From positions 1-13,290 of the forward strand of contig JAITBB010000024.1 in the NCBI GenBank assembly GCA_031283795.1: 13,290 nt of DNA. Reading direction: 5' to 3'. A program made the position numbers and the translations under genes. The DNA comes from Rickettsiales bacterium. GTDB lineage: Bacteria; Pseudomonadota; Alphaproteobacteria; Rickettsiales; UBA1997. The notes under the pieces are model-generated. The model did not search any database. It was given only the letters and a program-made list of their open reading frames with translations, and was not told the DNA's origin. This document shows positions 1 to 6,453 of the stretch, one piece after another (positions within the stretch are counted from its first letter, which is position 1; every line of letters begins with the position of its first letter).

Positions 1-190
1 TAGGTACAGTAGAATTATTGATATACTGTGATCCCACCATGGGTGAGTAGAGTCACACAATCAACGATAGCTGGGCAAAAATCAGAGAAATGATACGTAA
101 AGAAATGATGGGCAATACCTTTTTTCCATCAAACGGCTTGAAAATTAACCCTGGGAAAATACCATCCCCCTATGTCAGATCAGTTTGATT
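1..190. other. Leader stretch with an interrupted reading frame
   Basis: No recognisable gene lies here. One forward frame is open from position 3 to a TAG at 48-50, and then again from 51 to a TGA at 186-188. The second part could start at ATG 90 and would give 32 residues (beginning MIRKEMMGN). Its stop lies 2 nt before the ATG of the next gene, the spacing expected of an operon partner. It may therefore be the end of an upstream gene with a nonsense codon, a tiny ORF, or chance. A short inverted repeat (ACAGTA at 6-11, TACTGT at 24-29) is also present. No convincing promoter was seen. Confidence 0.25.
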
Positions 191-400
191 ATGAGGCATG
201 ACAGTTTGGTAAGATATCTTGTGGGCTCGCTGGTAGTGTTTTTACTTCAGTCCTGCACGGCAACTAAGGTTGTTGATGTGAAAAGTCCTTGCGTTTCCGG
301 TCCCAATGGTCCCTGTGGTCCAAGGAGACCCGTAAATGACTGGTGGCTGAGGAATCTGGGGCGAGGGTCCAGCGGTTCGATCCTAGCGGATCAAACCTGA
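191..400 (+). CDS. Small putative lipoprotein, Cys/Pro-rich
   Basis: This encodes a 69-residue protein with a short basic N-terminus, a hydrophobic stretch (about residues 9-19) and a lipobox ending LLQSC at Cys22. It is therefore probably exported, lipidated and anchored in an envelope membrane. The mature part carries KSPCVSGPNGPCGPRRPVN followed by DWW. From memory this resembles tiny conserved lipoproteins of Rickettsia and other alphaproteobacteria that have a KSPCVS...PC..RRPVN motif (the DUF2706 type); this could not be checked here. The function is unknown. ATG 191 is preferred; a TTG at 185 would add two residues. No clear Shine-Dalgarno sequence is visible. The gene ends 37 nt before ctpA, so co-transcription is likely. 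Confidence 0.6.
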   Translation: MRHDSLVRYLVGSLVVFLLQSCTATKVVDVKSPCVSGPNGPCGPRRPVNDWWLRNLGRGSSGSILADQT

Positions 401-437
401 TTAGACAAGTTTATGGATAAGAATAATAAAAGGCGCT

Positions 438-1874
438 ATGAAAAAGAATAATTTTGGAGGTAGTAGTCCGTGGAAGGGTGTGGTGCTCTGTCTCTGGGGT
501 GTACTGGTTGGCTATAGAGTACTCACCAACGCAGATTGGCTAGCTGTAGACAAACACATTAAATCTGCCAGAGTCGTCGACAATCCGGTCATGGCTGCCA
601 CGCGTAGCGATGGTTTAGTAAACGGAGAGACCCCCGAGGAAAATAGAGAACTCTTCGACTACGTGGTGGGCACTATCCTGAACAACTATGTGGAAGATGT
701 TGACAGGAAGAAGCTCTATGAGAGTGCCTTTAGCGGGATATTATCCTCCCTTGATCCCCACTCGGGCTACATGACAGAGAGGGAGTTCGCTGAATTGAGT
801 TTACATACAAGTGGTGAATTTGGCGGTCTGGGAATTGTGGTTACAAAGGACTCTGGCTATGTCAAGGTTATTTCACCCATCTATGATACTCCGGCGGAGA
901 GAGCTGGTATAAAATCCGGGGATTTCATAAGTGAGATAGACGATAGAGTAACCTATAATATGAGTCTTGGGGAAGCCGTTGATAATATGAGGGGGAAGCC
1001 TGGCACGAGGGTTAAATTGACCGTGTTGCGCGTCGGAGAAACCAAACCGCTAACATTTGATCTGAAGAGAGAAATAATAAAAACTAACTCGATCAAGGGT
1101 AGAATAGAGAATAAGAACATCATATATATAAGAATAACAAACTTTACTAAAAGTACCTACCGAGATCTCATCGACACCTATAATAGACTTAGGAATTCCA
1201 TTGATGGAAAGGTTCCGCGAGGCGTTATAGTCGACCTCAGAAACAATCCGGGAGGTCTGCTTGACCAGGCCATCAAGGTCTGTGAACTATTTCTAGAGAA
1301 GGACAGGGTGATTGTTTCTACTAGAGGTAGAAACAATAGGTCCCTCGAGGTGCATAAGTCTGGCGCCGAAAAGGTCTTGATAAATGTGTACCCCATTGTA
1401 GTTCTGGTAAACGAAGGATCTGCATCGGCCTCCGAGATTGTCGCTGGCGCCCTCCAGGATCACAAAAGAGCCATAGTGATGGGCACAAAAACCTTTGGTA
1501 AGGCATCCGTGCAGGCTGTTTTCCCTCTGAAGAATAGAGGAGCTATAAAAATGACTGTGGCTAAATACTATACACCTAACAACCGCTCTCTCCAGGCCGA
1601 TGGGGTAGAGCCGGACATATGGGTCGAGGAGGGTGTTGTGAACTTTGTCACCGATGGTGATAAAATTAGGGAAACAGACCTTCCCGGCCATCTAAAGAGA
1701 GAGGATGGCTCTGATGGTGGGGGTAAGAAGGAGAACGCCAAGGAAGACATAGTGAGCAAGTCCATCAGAGAAAATGAGCAGAATAGAAGTAGGCAAAAGG
1801 GTAACATCAAGGACTATCAATTGTCAAAGGCTATAGATCTGATCATTGGAATAGATTTCTATGGTAGGAAATAG
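438..1874 (+). CDS. ctpA: Carboxy-terminal processing protease (S41 family)
   Basis: This is a 478-residue periplasmic serine protease of the tail-specific (CtpA/Prc) family, which trims or degrades exported proteins at their C-termini. An N-terminal membrane anchor or signal lies at about residues 13-29. The N-terminal part of the core holds SSLDPHSGYM (103-112), followed by a PDZ domain (about 125-205, with GGLGIVV). The S41 catalytic core holds VDLRNNPGGLLDQA (265-278), the GSASASE segment with predicted nucleophile Ser330, and TFGK with general base Lys355, 25 residues later as in known family members. A Lys/Glu-rich, low-complexity stretch occupies about 410-460. In many alphaproteobacteria ctpA sits beside envelope genes. 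Here it overlaps the following SurA-like gene by 14 nt, which suggests translational coupling. Length and motifs indicate an intact enzyme. Confidence 0.95.
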   Translation: MKKNNFGGSSPWKGVVLCLWGVLVGYRVLTNADWLAVDKHIKSARVVDNPVMAATRSDGLVNGETPEENRELFDYVVGTILNNYVEDVDRKKLYESAFSGILSSLDPHSGYMTEREFAELSLHTSGEFGGLGIVVTKDSGYVKVISPIYDTPAERAGIKSGDFISEIDDRVTYNMSLGEAVDNMRGKPGTRVKLTVLRVGETKPLTFDLKREIIKTNSIKGRIENKNIIYIRITNFTKSTYRDLIDTYNRLRNSIDGKVPRGVIVDLRNNPGGLLDQAIKVCELFLEKDRVIVSTRGRNNRSLEVHKSGAEKVLINVYPIVVLVNEGSASASEIVAGALQDHKRAIVMGTKTFGKASVQAVFPLKNRGAIKMTVAKYYTPNNRSLQADGVEPDIWVEEGVVNFVTDGDKIRETDLPGHLKREDGSDGGGKKENAKEDIVSKSIRENEQNRSRQKGNIKDYQLSKAIDLIIGIDFYGRK

Positions 1875-2814
1875 AACATTTCTTTTTTTACTGCTGGTGC
1901 TCATGGCCCCTGGAGGGAGTGGGACTTTTGCTGGCCCGAAAAAAATAAGGGCGGCTCCATCGAAGGTCACTAAAAAACGCAGAAACCAGTTTGACTCCGT
2001 TGTAGTGACGAAATACGACGTGGGCGAGGCAAAAAAAATTTTTGCCCGAGTTGAGATTATTGATAAAAAACACCCCATGGACAGCCGTAACGCCTATGAG
2101 GATATGGTGAAAAAGGCAAATATCGCCAGAAGAAGTGGTGTTACTCTGACAGCCGTGGAAAGGTCAAATCTGTGGAATAGATTCTCTAAAAAATTTGCCA
2201 TCGTCGGTGGAATGAGTGAATTTTGCCAAAAGAACGGGATCAGTGACAAATTTCTAGTGAGTTTCCTAGAAAATTGGTTTCTCTGGCAAAGATTTTTTTC
2301 GGAGAGTCTCAGAAGATCAGCATTTTCCGAAATGAGCGAGAGCATTATTGCAGACTATATGGAGTATAATGGCATAGGAGTCACAAAAACGAAGTACAAT
2401 CTGACCGAGGTGGTTGCCAACTACAGCAATCTTGGAGAAAAGCAGAAGATAGCCCAGGAGTTAGACAGGATACGGGAAAGATTGAATTCTGGCCGGGACG
2501 AACCGGACCACAGGGAACCCCTTTCGGCAAAGGTTACAAAACTCGATCCCATTTTCGAGAATGATCTGACAGAGGCCGTGCTGAGAAATATAAAAAATCT
2601 CGGCATCAATGAGGTCTGCAAACCCTTCTGCATCGGAGGAAACAGTGGACGCTGCTTCGTCTTCAGAGTGGACGGGAAAGAAACCTTCAGAGACGTGGAC
2701 GAGCAGAAGAAACTGGAGATCACCAATGTACTCTTCGGAGAATTGCTAAACAACAGAATAAAGGGAGCACTGAGGGACTATTCCGATATAGCCATGGTGG
2801 TGCACAGGTACTAG
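1861..2814 (+). CDS. SurA-like periplasmic chaperone (divergent PpiC family)
   Basis: This encodes a 317-residue exported protein with a signal peptide at about residues 1-24, probably cleaved after TFA. The order of segments follows SurA. There is a VVVTKYDVGEAKKI strand-helix (about 48-60) like the SurA VNDEVIT.YDL start. A helical N-domain with LENWFLWQRF (136-145) follows, then KYNLTEVV (178-185) matching the KTQYLLSEI junction. A parvulin-like half comes next (about 178-275), including PIFENDLTEAV and GRCFVFRVDGKE. SurA delivers unfolded outer-membrane proteins to the BAM complex. The parvulin region is divergent and short, so isomerase activity is doubtful. The gene overlaps the ctpA end by 14 nt and rlmE starts 2 nt after it. 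The family call rests on pattern similarity only. Confidence 0.65.
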   Translation: MVGNRTFLFLLLVLMAPGGSGTFAGPKKIRAAPSKVTKKRRNQFDSVVVTKYDVGEAKKIFARVEIIDKKHPMDSRNAYEDMVKKANIARRSGVTLTAVERSNLWNRFSKKFAIVGGMSEFCQKNGISDKFLVSFLENWFLWQRFFSESLRRSAFSEMSESIIADYMEYNGIGVTKTKYNLTEVVANYSNLGEKQKIAQELDRIRERLNSGRDEPDHREPLSAKVTKLDPIFENDLTEAVLRNIKNLGINEVCKPFCIGGNSGRCFVFRVDGKETFRDVDEQKKLEITNVLFGELLNNRIKGALRDYSDIAMVVHRY

Positions 2815-2816
2815 CC

Positions 2817-3548
2817 ATGTCTGGCAATCACCCCATCAGTGGTGGGAGGCACAGAGTTGAACATCTAAAGAGCTCCGGAAATAGGAAAATTTCATCCACA
2901 AGATGGCTACAGAGACAGGTTAACGATCCCTTCGTAAGAGAGGCCAAAATAAAAGGATACCGATCTAGAGCAGCCTTTAAGATAATGGAGATAGACCAGA
3001 GCTACAAAATATTTAGGAGGGGTTCCAGGGTCATGGACCTGGGTTCGGCCCCGGGTGGCTGGAGCCAGGTGGCAGTGAGCAGGGCTGGCCACGGAAATGT
3101 CTTTGCTCTGGATGTGGTCGAAATGGAACCACTGGATGGTGTAGAATTCGTCAGGCTGGATTTTCTGAGGGATGATGCCGAAGCTAATCTGACAGCTAAG
3201 ATTGGAGATACAAAATTTGATGTGGTCATGAGCGACTTGGCTCCTAACACTAGTGGCGACCCTAGAACCGACCATATGAGGATTCTGGGACTCGTAGAAC
3301 AGGCTATTCATTTCACTTTGGAAATCCTGAAGGATGGTGGAACGTTCGTAGCCAAAATCTTTCACGGCAGGGAGGAGCACAGGCTTGTGTCGAATCTGAG
3401 AAGATACTTCGAGAGGGTTGACTATTTCAAACCACAATCATCTAGAAGCGACTCATCGGAAATATATATAGTTGCCCAACGGCTACAGGCTAACCGCCTG
3501 GCTCCAAAACACTCCGATTCTAGCGAAAATCCCGATTCCCACTGCTGA
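2817..3548 (+). CDS. rlmE: 23S rRNA 2'-O-ribose U2552 methyltransferase RlmE
   Basis: This is a 243-residue FtsJ/RrmJ-type methyltransferase, which in E. coli methylates the ribose of U2552 in the 23S A-loop using S-adenosylmethionine late in 50S assembly. The basic N-terminus leads into STRWLQRQVNDPFV (27-40) and GYRSRAAFKIMEID. The SAM-binding motif DLGSAPGGWSQVA lies at 74-86. The catalytic K-D-K-E tetrad is present as Lys55, Asp140 (SDLAPN), Lys180 (FVAKIF) and Glu215 (SDSSEIY). The C-terminus extends about 20 residues past the usual VAQ end, and this polar tail is the part that overlaps the convergent era gene by 29 bp. The start lies 2 nt after the SurA-like stop, consistent with one operon. 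Confidence 0.95.
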   Translation: MSGNHPISGGRHRVEHLKSSGNRKISSTRWLQRQVNDPFVREAKIKGYRSRAAFKIMEIDQSYKIFRRGSRVMDLGSAPGGWSQVAVSRAGHGNVFALDVVEMEPLDGVEFVRLDFLRDDAEANLTAKIGDTKFDVVMSDLAPNTSGDPRTDHMRILGLVEQAIHFTLEILKDGGTFVAKIFHGREEHRLVSNLRRYFERVDYFKPQSSRSDSSEIYIVAQRLQANRLAPKHSDSSENPDSHC

Positions 3549-4425
3549 ATTTTTCTAGAATCCAATCGGGCTTTACCTTCACAAACAAGAATAGATGGAC
3601 CCTCCTGCCAAAAAGCTGCTCCATATCATTTCTTGCTGCAACACCAATGTTCTTCAACCCGACACCTGACTTGCCCACAACTATGGCCCTCTGACTCTCC
3701 TTCAGAACCACTATCGTTTGACGTATCCTTATGTCTCCGTTATCGAGATTTTCAAAACTGTCACTCACCACATCCAGTGAATAGGGGAGATCCTGTCTAA
3801 GACTTAGAAATAGCTTTTCCCTTGTTATTTCCTCCGCCATAAATCTTGCTGGAGCATCTGTGATTTCATCCGCTCCAAAGAGCCAGGACCTTTTTGGAGC
3901 AAGACTCAGCAGATATTTCTTAAGTTTCTCCACGTTCTCGCCACTAAGGGCCGACACCATGAATATTTCTCTGAATTTCGGATATAGATCGCTGAGTTCC
4001 TTCGCCATCTCCAACAGTCTTTCCTTTTTTACTTTGTCCACCTTATTCAAAATGAAAACTATGTTCTCCTGTCTCTTCGCTATACTCTCTATAATGCTAG
4101 TCAGCTCACTATCAATCTTTCTTGAGCTATCTACAACTAGACACAATAAATCTATATCTTCGATGCCCCTCCAGGCGTTTTTAACTATTGTCCTTTCTAG
4201 GACCCGACTCTTTTTTGGTATGAATATGCCAGGGGTATCTACAAATATGATCTGAACACTGTCAACCACCAGAACTCCCCTCAGTACATCTCTCGTAGTC
4301 TGTTCCCTCGGCGACACTATAGATATCTTATCACCAATGATCCTGTTGAAGAGAGTTGACTTACCAGCATTGGGTAGGCCGGCAATGGCAACGTTCATAC
4401 ATCTCTGTTCCCTCTCTTCGTTCAT
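3520..4425 (-). CDS. era: GTPase Era
   Basis: This is a 301-residue GTPase needed for 30S maturation; it binds the 3' end of 16S rRNA. The G1 motif GLPNAGKS is at 16-23, the switch TTR at 43-45, G3 DTPG at 63-66, G4 NKVD at 127-130 and G5 SAL at 158-160. The C-terminal KH domain (about 195-285) begins with AEEITREKLF and contains GKSG at 251-254; the protein ends just after HLFLFVKV. It closely resembles rickettsial Era proteins, including the WLFGADEITDAP linker. The ATG at 4425 gives the usual length. A second ATG at 4398 would start right before the first strand and has a purine-rich stretch upstream, so the start is not certain. It is the last gene of a leftward rpmG, lipoprotein, era set, and its tail overlaps rlmE convergently. 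Confidence 0.95.
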   Translation of the reverse strand: MNEEREQRCMNVAIAGLPNAGKSTLFNRIIGDKISIVSPREQTTRDVLRGVLVVDSVQIIFVDTPGIFIPKKSRVLERTIVKNAWRGIEDIDLLCLVVDSSRKIDSELTSIIESIAKRQENIVFILNKVDKVKKERLLEMAKELSDLYPKFREIFMVSALSGENVEKLKKYLLSLAPKRSWLFGADEITDAPARFMAEEITREKLFLSLRQDLPYSLDVVSDSFENLDNGDIRIRQTIVVLKESQRAIVVGKSGVGLKNIGVAARNDMEQLFGRRVHLFLFVKVKPDWILEKFSSGNRDFR

Positions 4426-4462
4426 TCTGAAAAAAGTTTGTTAATAGTCATCACGGCCACTC

Positions 4463-4840
4463 CTAGGGTCTTTCCGGATCCCTCAGAGAATTACCAAAGT
4501 TCTCCGCATAGCCAAAGGCCACAACCCTATCCCTATCTCTCTCTAGCACTATCCAGTACTCCCGTCCCGTCTGCAGCAGCGGATAGAAACCCACATAGGG
4601 CAGCCTTTTTTGGTTAAAAATTAGGTCAAACACCGAGGCGTGTAAATAATACACTAGTACCTCCTTTCCTCCGAAGGCCATCTTCTCGGCTGGTTCACTT
4701 CCCATGGTGGAAACGACTTCTTCTTTCCCAATCCCATTCCTTAGCCTGTTCGTCAAATGTATGTGGGTAACACTGGTGCAGCCGATCACCGTAGTCAGCA
4801 GCAGCACCCCAAAAAATCTTTTCACAGCTGACACGGCCAC
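4463..4840 (-). CDS. BamE/SmpA-like outer-membrane lipoprotein
   Basis: This encodes a 125-residue lipoprotein. A hydrophobic signal segment (9-19) ends in a lipobox VIGC with Cys21. The mature region has NRLRNGIGKEEVVSTMGSEP followed by a strand-rich part (VLVYYL, REYWIVLERDRDRVVAFGY). This arrangement of a G..KEEV...G.P helix-turn then strands resembles the SmpA/OmlA/BamE fold, whose members help the BAM complex insert outer-membrane proteins. The match is only to the fold pattern, so a different small lipoprotein of the same superfamily is possible. No ATG is available: GTG 4840, GTG 4834 and GTG 4825 are candidate starts, and the last gives the neat signal MKRFFGVLLL. The gene begins about 4 nt after rpmG and ends 37 nt before era. 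Confidence 0.6.
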   Translation of the reverse strand: MAVSAVKRFFGVLLLTTVIGCTSVTHIHLTNRLRNGIGKEEVVSTMGSEPAEKMAFGGKEVLVYYLHASVFDLIFNQKRLPYVGFYPLLQTGREYWIVLERDRDRVVAFGYAENFGNSLRDPERP

Positions 4841-4844
4841 TAGA

Positions 4845-5033
4845 TTAGTAGTCTAGTTTGGCCTCTTTGAAGAGAACATGTTTTCTAACGGCGGGGTCAT
4901 ATTTCATGAACTCCATTTTTTTTGGTCTCTTCTTTGGGTTTCTCCTAGCAACATAGAAGTAACCGGTATCGGCACTGCTGACCAGTTTAAATAGGATGGC
5001 CGCCCTCTTTTTCTTTGCTGTTTTTTCAACCAT
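4845..5033 (-). CDS. rpmG: 50S ribosomal protein L33 (bL33)
   Basis: This encodes a 62-residue basic protein with the L33 signature: [16 protein letters not shown], then [13 protein letters not shown] and the highly conserved end [19 protein letters not shown]. It is part of the large subunit near the E site. There are no cysteines, so this is the zinc-independent form. The ATG at 5033 is preceded by GGGA about 8 nt upstream. It is the first gene of the leftward rpmG, lipoprotein, era set and is probably transcribed from the divergent region at 5034-5130. Confidence 0.95.
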   Translation of the reverse strand: MVEKTAKKKRAAILFKLVSSADTGYFYVARRNPKKRPKKMEFMKYDPAVRKHVLFKEAKLDY

Positions 5034-5084
5034 AACAATTCCCGTCCAGACGAAAATAAAACGCGCTTGAAATCATAAAACATC

Positions 5085-5112
5085 GCTATACAGTGAGCCA
5101 CTGTAGTGATAA
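5085..5112 (-). promoter_or_regulatory. Possible promoter for rpmG-lipoprotein-era
   Basis: Read on the minus strand, TTATCA (5112-5107) and TATAGC (5090-5085) are separated by 16 nt. This is a tolerable -35/-10 pair, which would start transcription near 5078, about 45 nt upstream of the rpmG ATG. The match is modest and rests on position in the only divergent gap of the left half. The palindrome at 5089-5105 lies almost wholly within the spacer. Confidence 0.35.
5089..5105. promoter_or_regulatory. 17-bp palindrome in divergent promoter region, candidate operator
   Basis: TACAGTG-AGC-CACTGTA is a perfect inverted repeat with 7-bp arms and a 3-bp centre. It lies midway between the divergently read rpmG and IalB-like genes and coincides with the spacer of the likely rpmG promoter. 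Such symmetry suits a dimeric repressor, but no specific regulator can be named from the sequence. Confidence 0.4.
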
Positions 5113-5130
5113 CTTTTTAAAAGACAAGAC

Positions 5131-5637
5131 TTGCGTATCCCAATTCTTCTGCTTATATTGGTCTATGTCCGGGTTGCAAGAGGGTCTAGCGTGATAACTG
5201 ACGGCCAATACTATGATTGGCTAGTGTACCACACTAATGATCTTGGTGAAGATAGGAAATGCTACATAGCCACCTTTGCAAAGGAGAAAAAGTTCATCGG
5301 GAACTATAAAAAAAGCAGAAAACCGTACATAATGATAACTCTATCAAAGTCCAGTGGCACCATGGAATTCAGTATCTTTGCCGACTATGAGTATAAGAAA
5401 AATGGGGGGGTCTATGTGGCCGTCGGCAGTCGACAGTTTAAAATGACCGCAAGGGGTAAAATGGCTTGGAACAAAAATGCCGAGGAGGATCAGACACTCA
5501 TCAGGACCATGCTGGAATACGGCAGTGAGCTGAAGGTCAGAGGGGAAACTGTAGAGGGCGAGTACACTATAGATACATTCTCCAGCCTCGGACTGGGGCG
5601 AGCCTTTGAAAGAATGAAACAACTCTGCCGAGACTGA
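5131..5637 (+). CDS. IalB-like (invasion-associated locus B family) exported protein
   Basis: This encodes a 168-residue protein with an N-terminal hydrophobic signal (3-13). The body follows the alphaproteobacterial IalB-type pattern. It has YYDWLVYHTNDLGEDRKCYIA with Cys44, RKPYIMIT, a Tyr-rich segment with VYVAVGSRQFKM, an AWNKNAEEDQTLIRTM segment, then GEYTIDTFSSLG and RAFERMKQLC with Cys166. The two cysteines could form a disulfide in the periplasm. Despite the family name, a role in invasion has been argued only for Bartonella, and many free-living alphaproteobacteria have such proteins, so the function is open. No ATG fits: an in-frame stop at 5110-5112 leaves TTG 5131 (or TTG 5158) as start, with only a weak purine-rich stretch upstream. 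A run of seven G at 5404-5410 lies within the gene. UppP starts 1 nt after its stop. Confidence 0.7.
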   Translation: MRIPILLLILVYVRVARGSSVITDGQYYDWLVYHTNDLGEDRKCYIATFAKEKKFIGNYKKSRKPYIMITLSKSSGTMEFSIFADYEYKKNGGVYVAVGSRQFKMTARGKMAWNKNAEEDQTLIRTMLEYGSELKVRGETVEGEYTIDTFSSLGLGRAFERMKQLCRD

Positions 5638-5638
5638 T

Positions 5639-6439
5639 ATGCTGCAACAATTTGGGGAGACTATGGCTCTGGCACTTGTCAACATCGTCGTCGAGTTTCT
5701 GCCAATATCCTCCACAGCCCATGTTATTCTACTAAATAGATTTCTTGCTAGCGGAACCAGTTTGAAATTACCTCTGGCAATTTCACAGTTGGCAGTAGAC
5801 CTGGTTCTGTGTCTACACTTCAGAAAGATCATAGGGAGAACCATTAGGAATTTTTTCTCCGATAGAAAGACAAGGCTGTTCTGCTACAACATAATACTGA
5901 CAAGTCTGCCATTCCTGATCGTAGGAGCCCTGTTCGGCAGGACCGTAAGGAAATATTTTTACTCCAGCAGCACTATAGCAATATTTCTAATTCTAGGTGG
6001 AGTTTTTCTAATATTTGCTGAAAATCACCCGAATGAGAAAAGGACCACTGCAAAGGGGATGGATTCTCTGGAGGAAATAGAACCGAGCACAATGTATAGG
6101 ATAGGACTAGCACAAATGTTCTCCATAGTGCCGGGTGTATCGCGATCAGCCTGCACCATAGGAAGTGCCCTACTCTCCGGGTTGCCCAGAGAAACTGCCG
6201 TTGACTTCTCGTTCTTCATATCAATCCCGGTGGGCATCGCAGGCTCAATGTTCGATATTCTTGGGGAGGTCACTCTGGGAATTAGCAACTATCGCCTTCC
6301 GGTCTGTTACTTTATAGTCAGTACAATAGTTCCGTTGTTTTTTGCGAAGAGAATGCTAGAGTTTCTAAAGAGCCATAGATTGAGCATCTTTGGTTATTAT
6401 AGGATACTGCTTGGAACAGTATCACTCCTTATTCCATAG
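5639..6439 (+). CDS. uppP: Undecaprenyl-diphosphatase UppP (BacA family)
   Basis: This is a 266-residue polytopic membrane enzyme that dephosphorylates undecaprenyl diphosphate to recycle the lipid carrier for cell-wall and surface-glycan synthesis. The first signature is EFLPISSTAH (19-28), matching E. coli EFLPVSSTGH with Glu21 and Ser27 equivalents at Glu19 and Ser25. The second is PGVSRSACTI (165-174), with Arg169 and Thr173 matching Arg174 and Thr178, followed by AVDFSFFISIPVGIAG. The length is close to the E. coli protein (273). One oddity is Asn15 at the first position of the (E/Q)xxxE motif, where E. coli has Glu17. Two usual glycines are Ala27 and Ala171. It starts 1 nt after the IalB-like stop; fba follows 14 nt later. 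Its presence suggests that carrier lipid is still used. Confidence 0.9.
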   Translation: MLQQFGETMALALVNIVVEFLPISSTAHVILLNRFLASGTSLKLPLAISQLAVDLVLCLHFRKIIGRTIRNFFSDRKTRLFCYNIILTSLPFLIVGALFGRTVRKYFYSSSTIAIFLILGGVFLIFAENHPNEKRTTAKGMDSLEEIEPSTMYRIGLAQMFSIVPGVSRSACTIGSALLSGLPRETAVDFSFFISIPVGIAGSMFDILGEVTLGISNYRLPVCYFIVSTIVPLFFAKRMLEFLKSHRLSIFGYYRILLGTVSLLIP

Positions 6440-6443
6440 TTCT

Positions 6444-6449
6444 GGAGGT
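6444..6449 (+). promoter_or_regulatory. Strong Shine-Dalgarno sequence of fba
   Basis: GGAGGT lies 4 nt before ATG 6454. It is the best ribosome-binding site among the forward genes of the left half, where most starts have weak or no such motif. It fixes the fba start and suggests high expression. Confidence 0.7.
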
Positions 6450-6453
6450 CATC

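Noticed and set aside
138..176. Promoter from TTGAAA at 138-143
   Set aside because: No acceptable -10 box lies 15-19 nt downstream.
2907..3437. 176-residue minus-strand ORF within rlmE
   Set aside because: It is entirely antisense to a complete rlmE with all catalytic residues; no motif or start signal was seen.
4452..4841. Ten-base direct repeat CACGGCCACT at 4452-4461 and 4832-4841 flanking the BamE-like gene
   Set aside because: It suggests a target-site duplication, but many 10-mers repeat by chance in 13 kb and there is no mobile-element feature; the repeat also overlaps the gene's start codon.
5344..5844. 166-residue minus-strand ORF across the IalB-like and uppP genes
   Set aside because: It is antisense to two supported genes and has no domain pattern.
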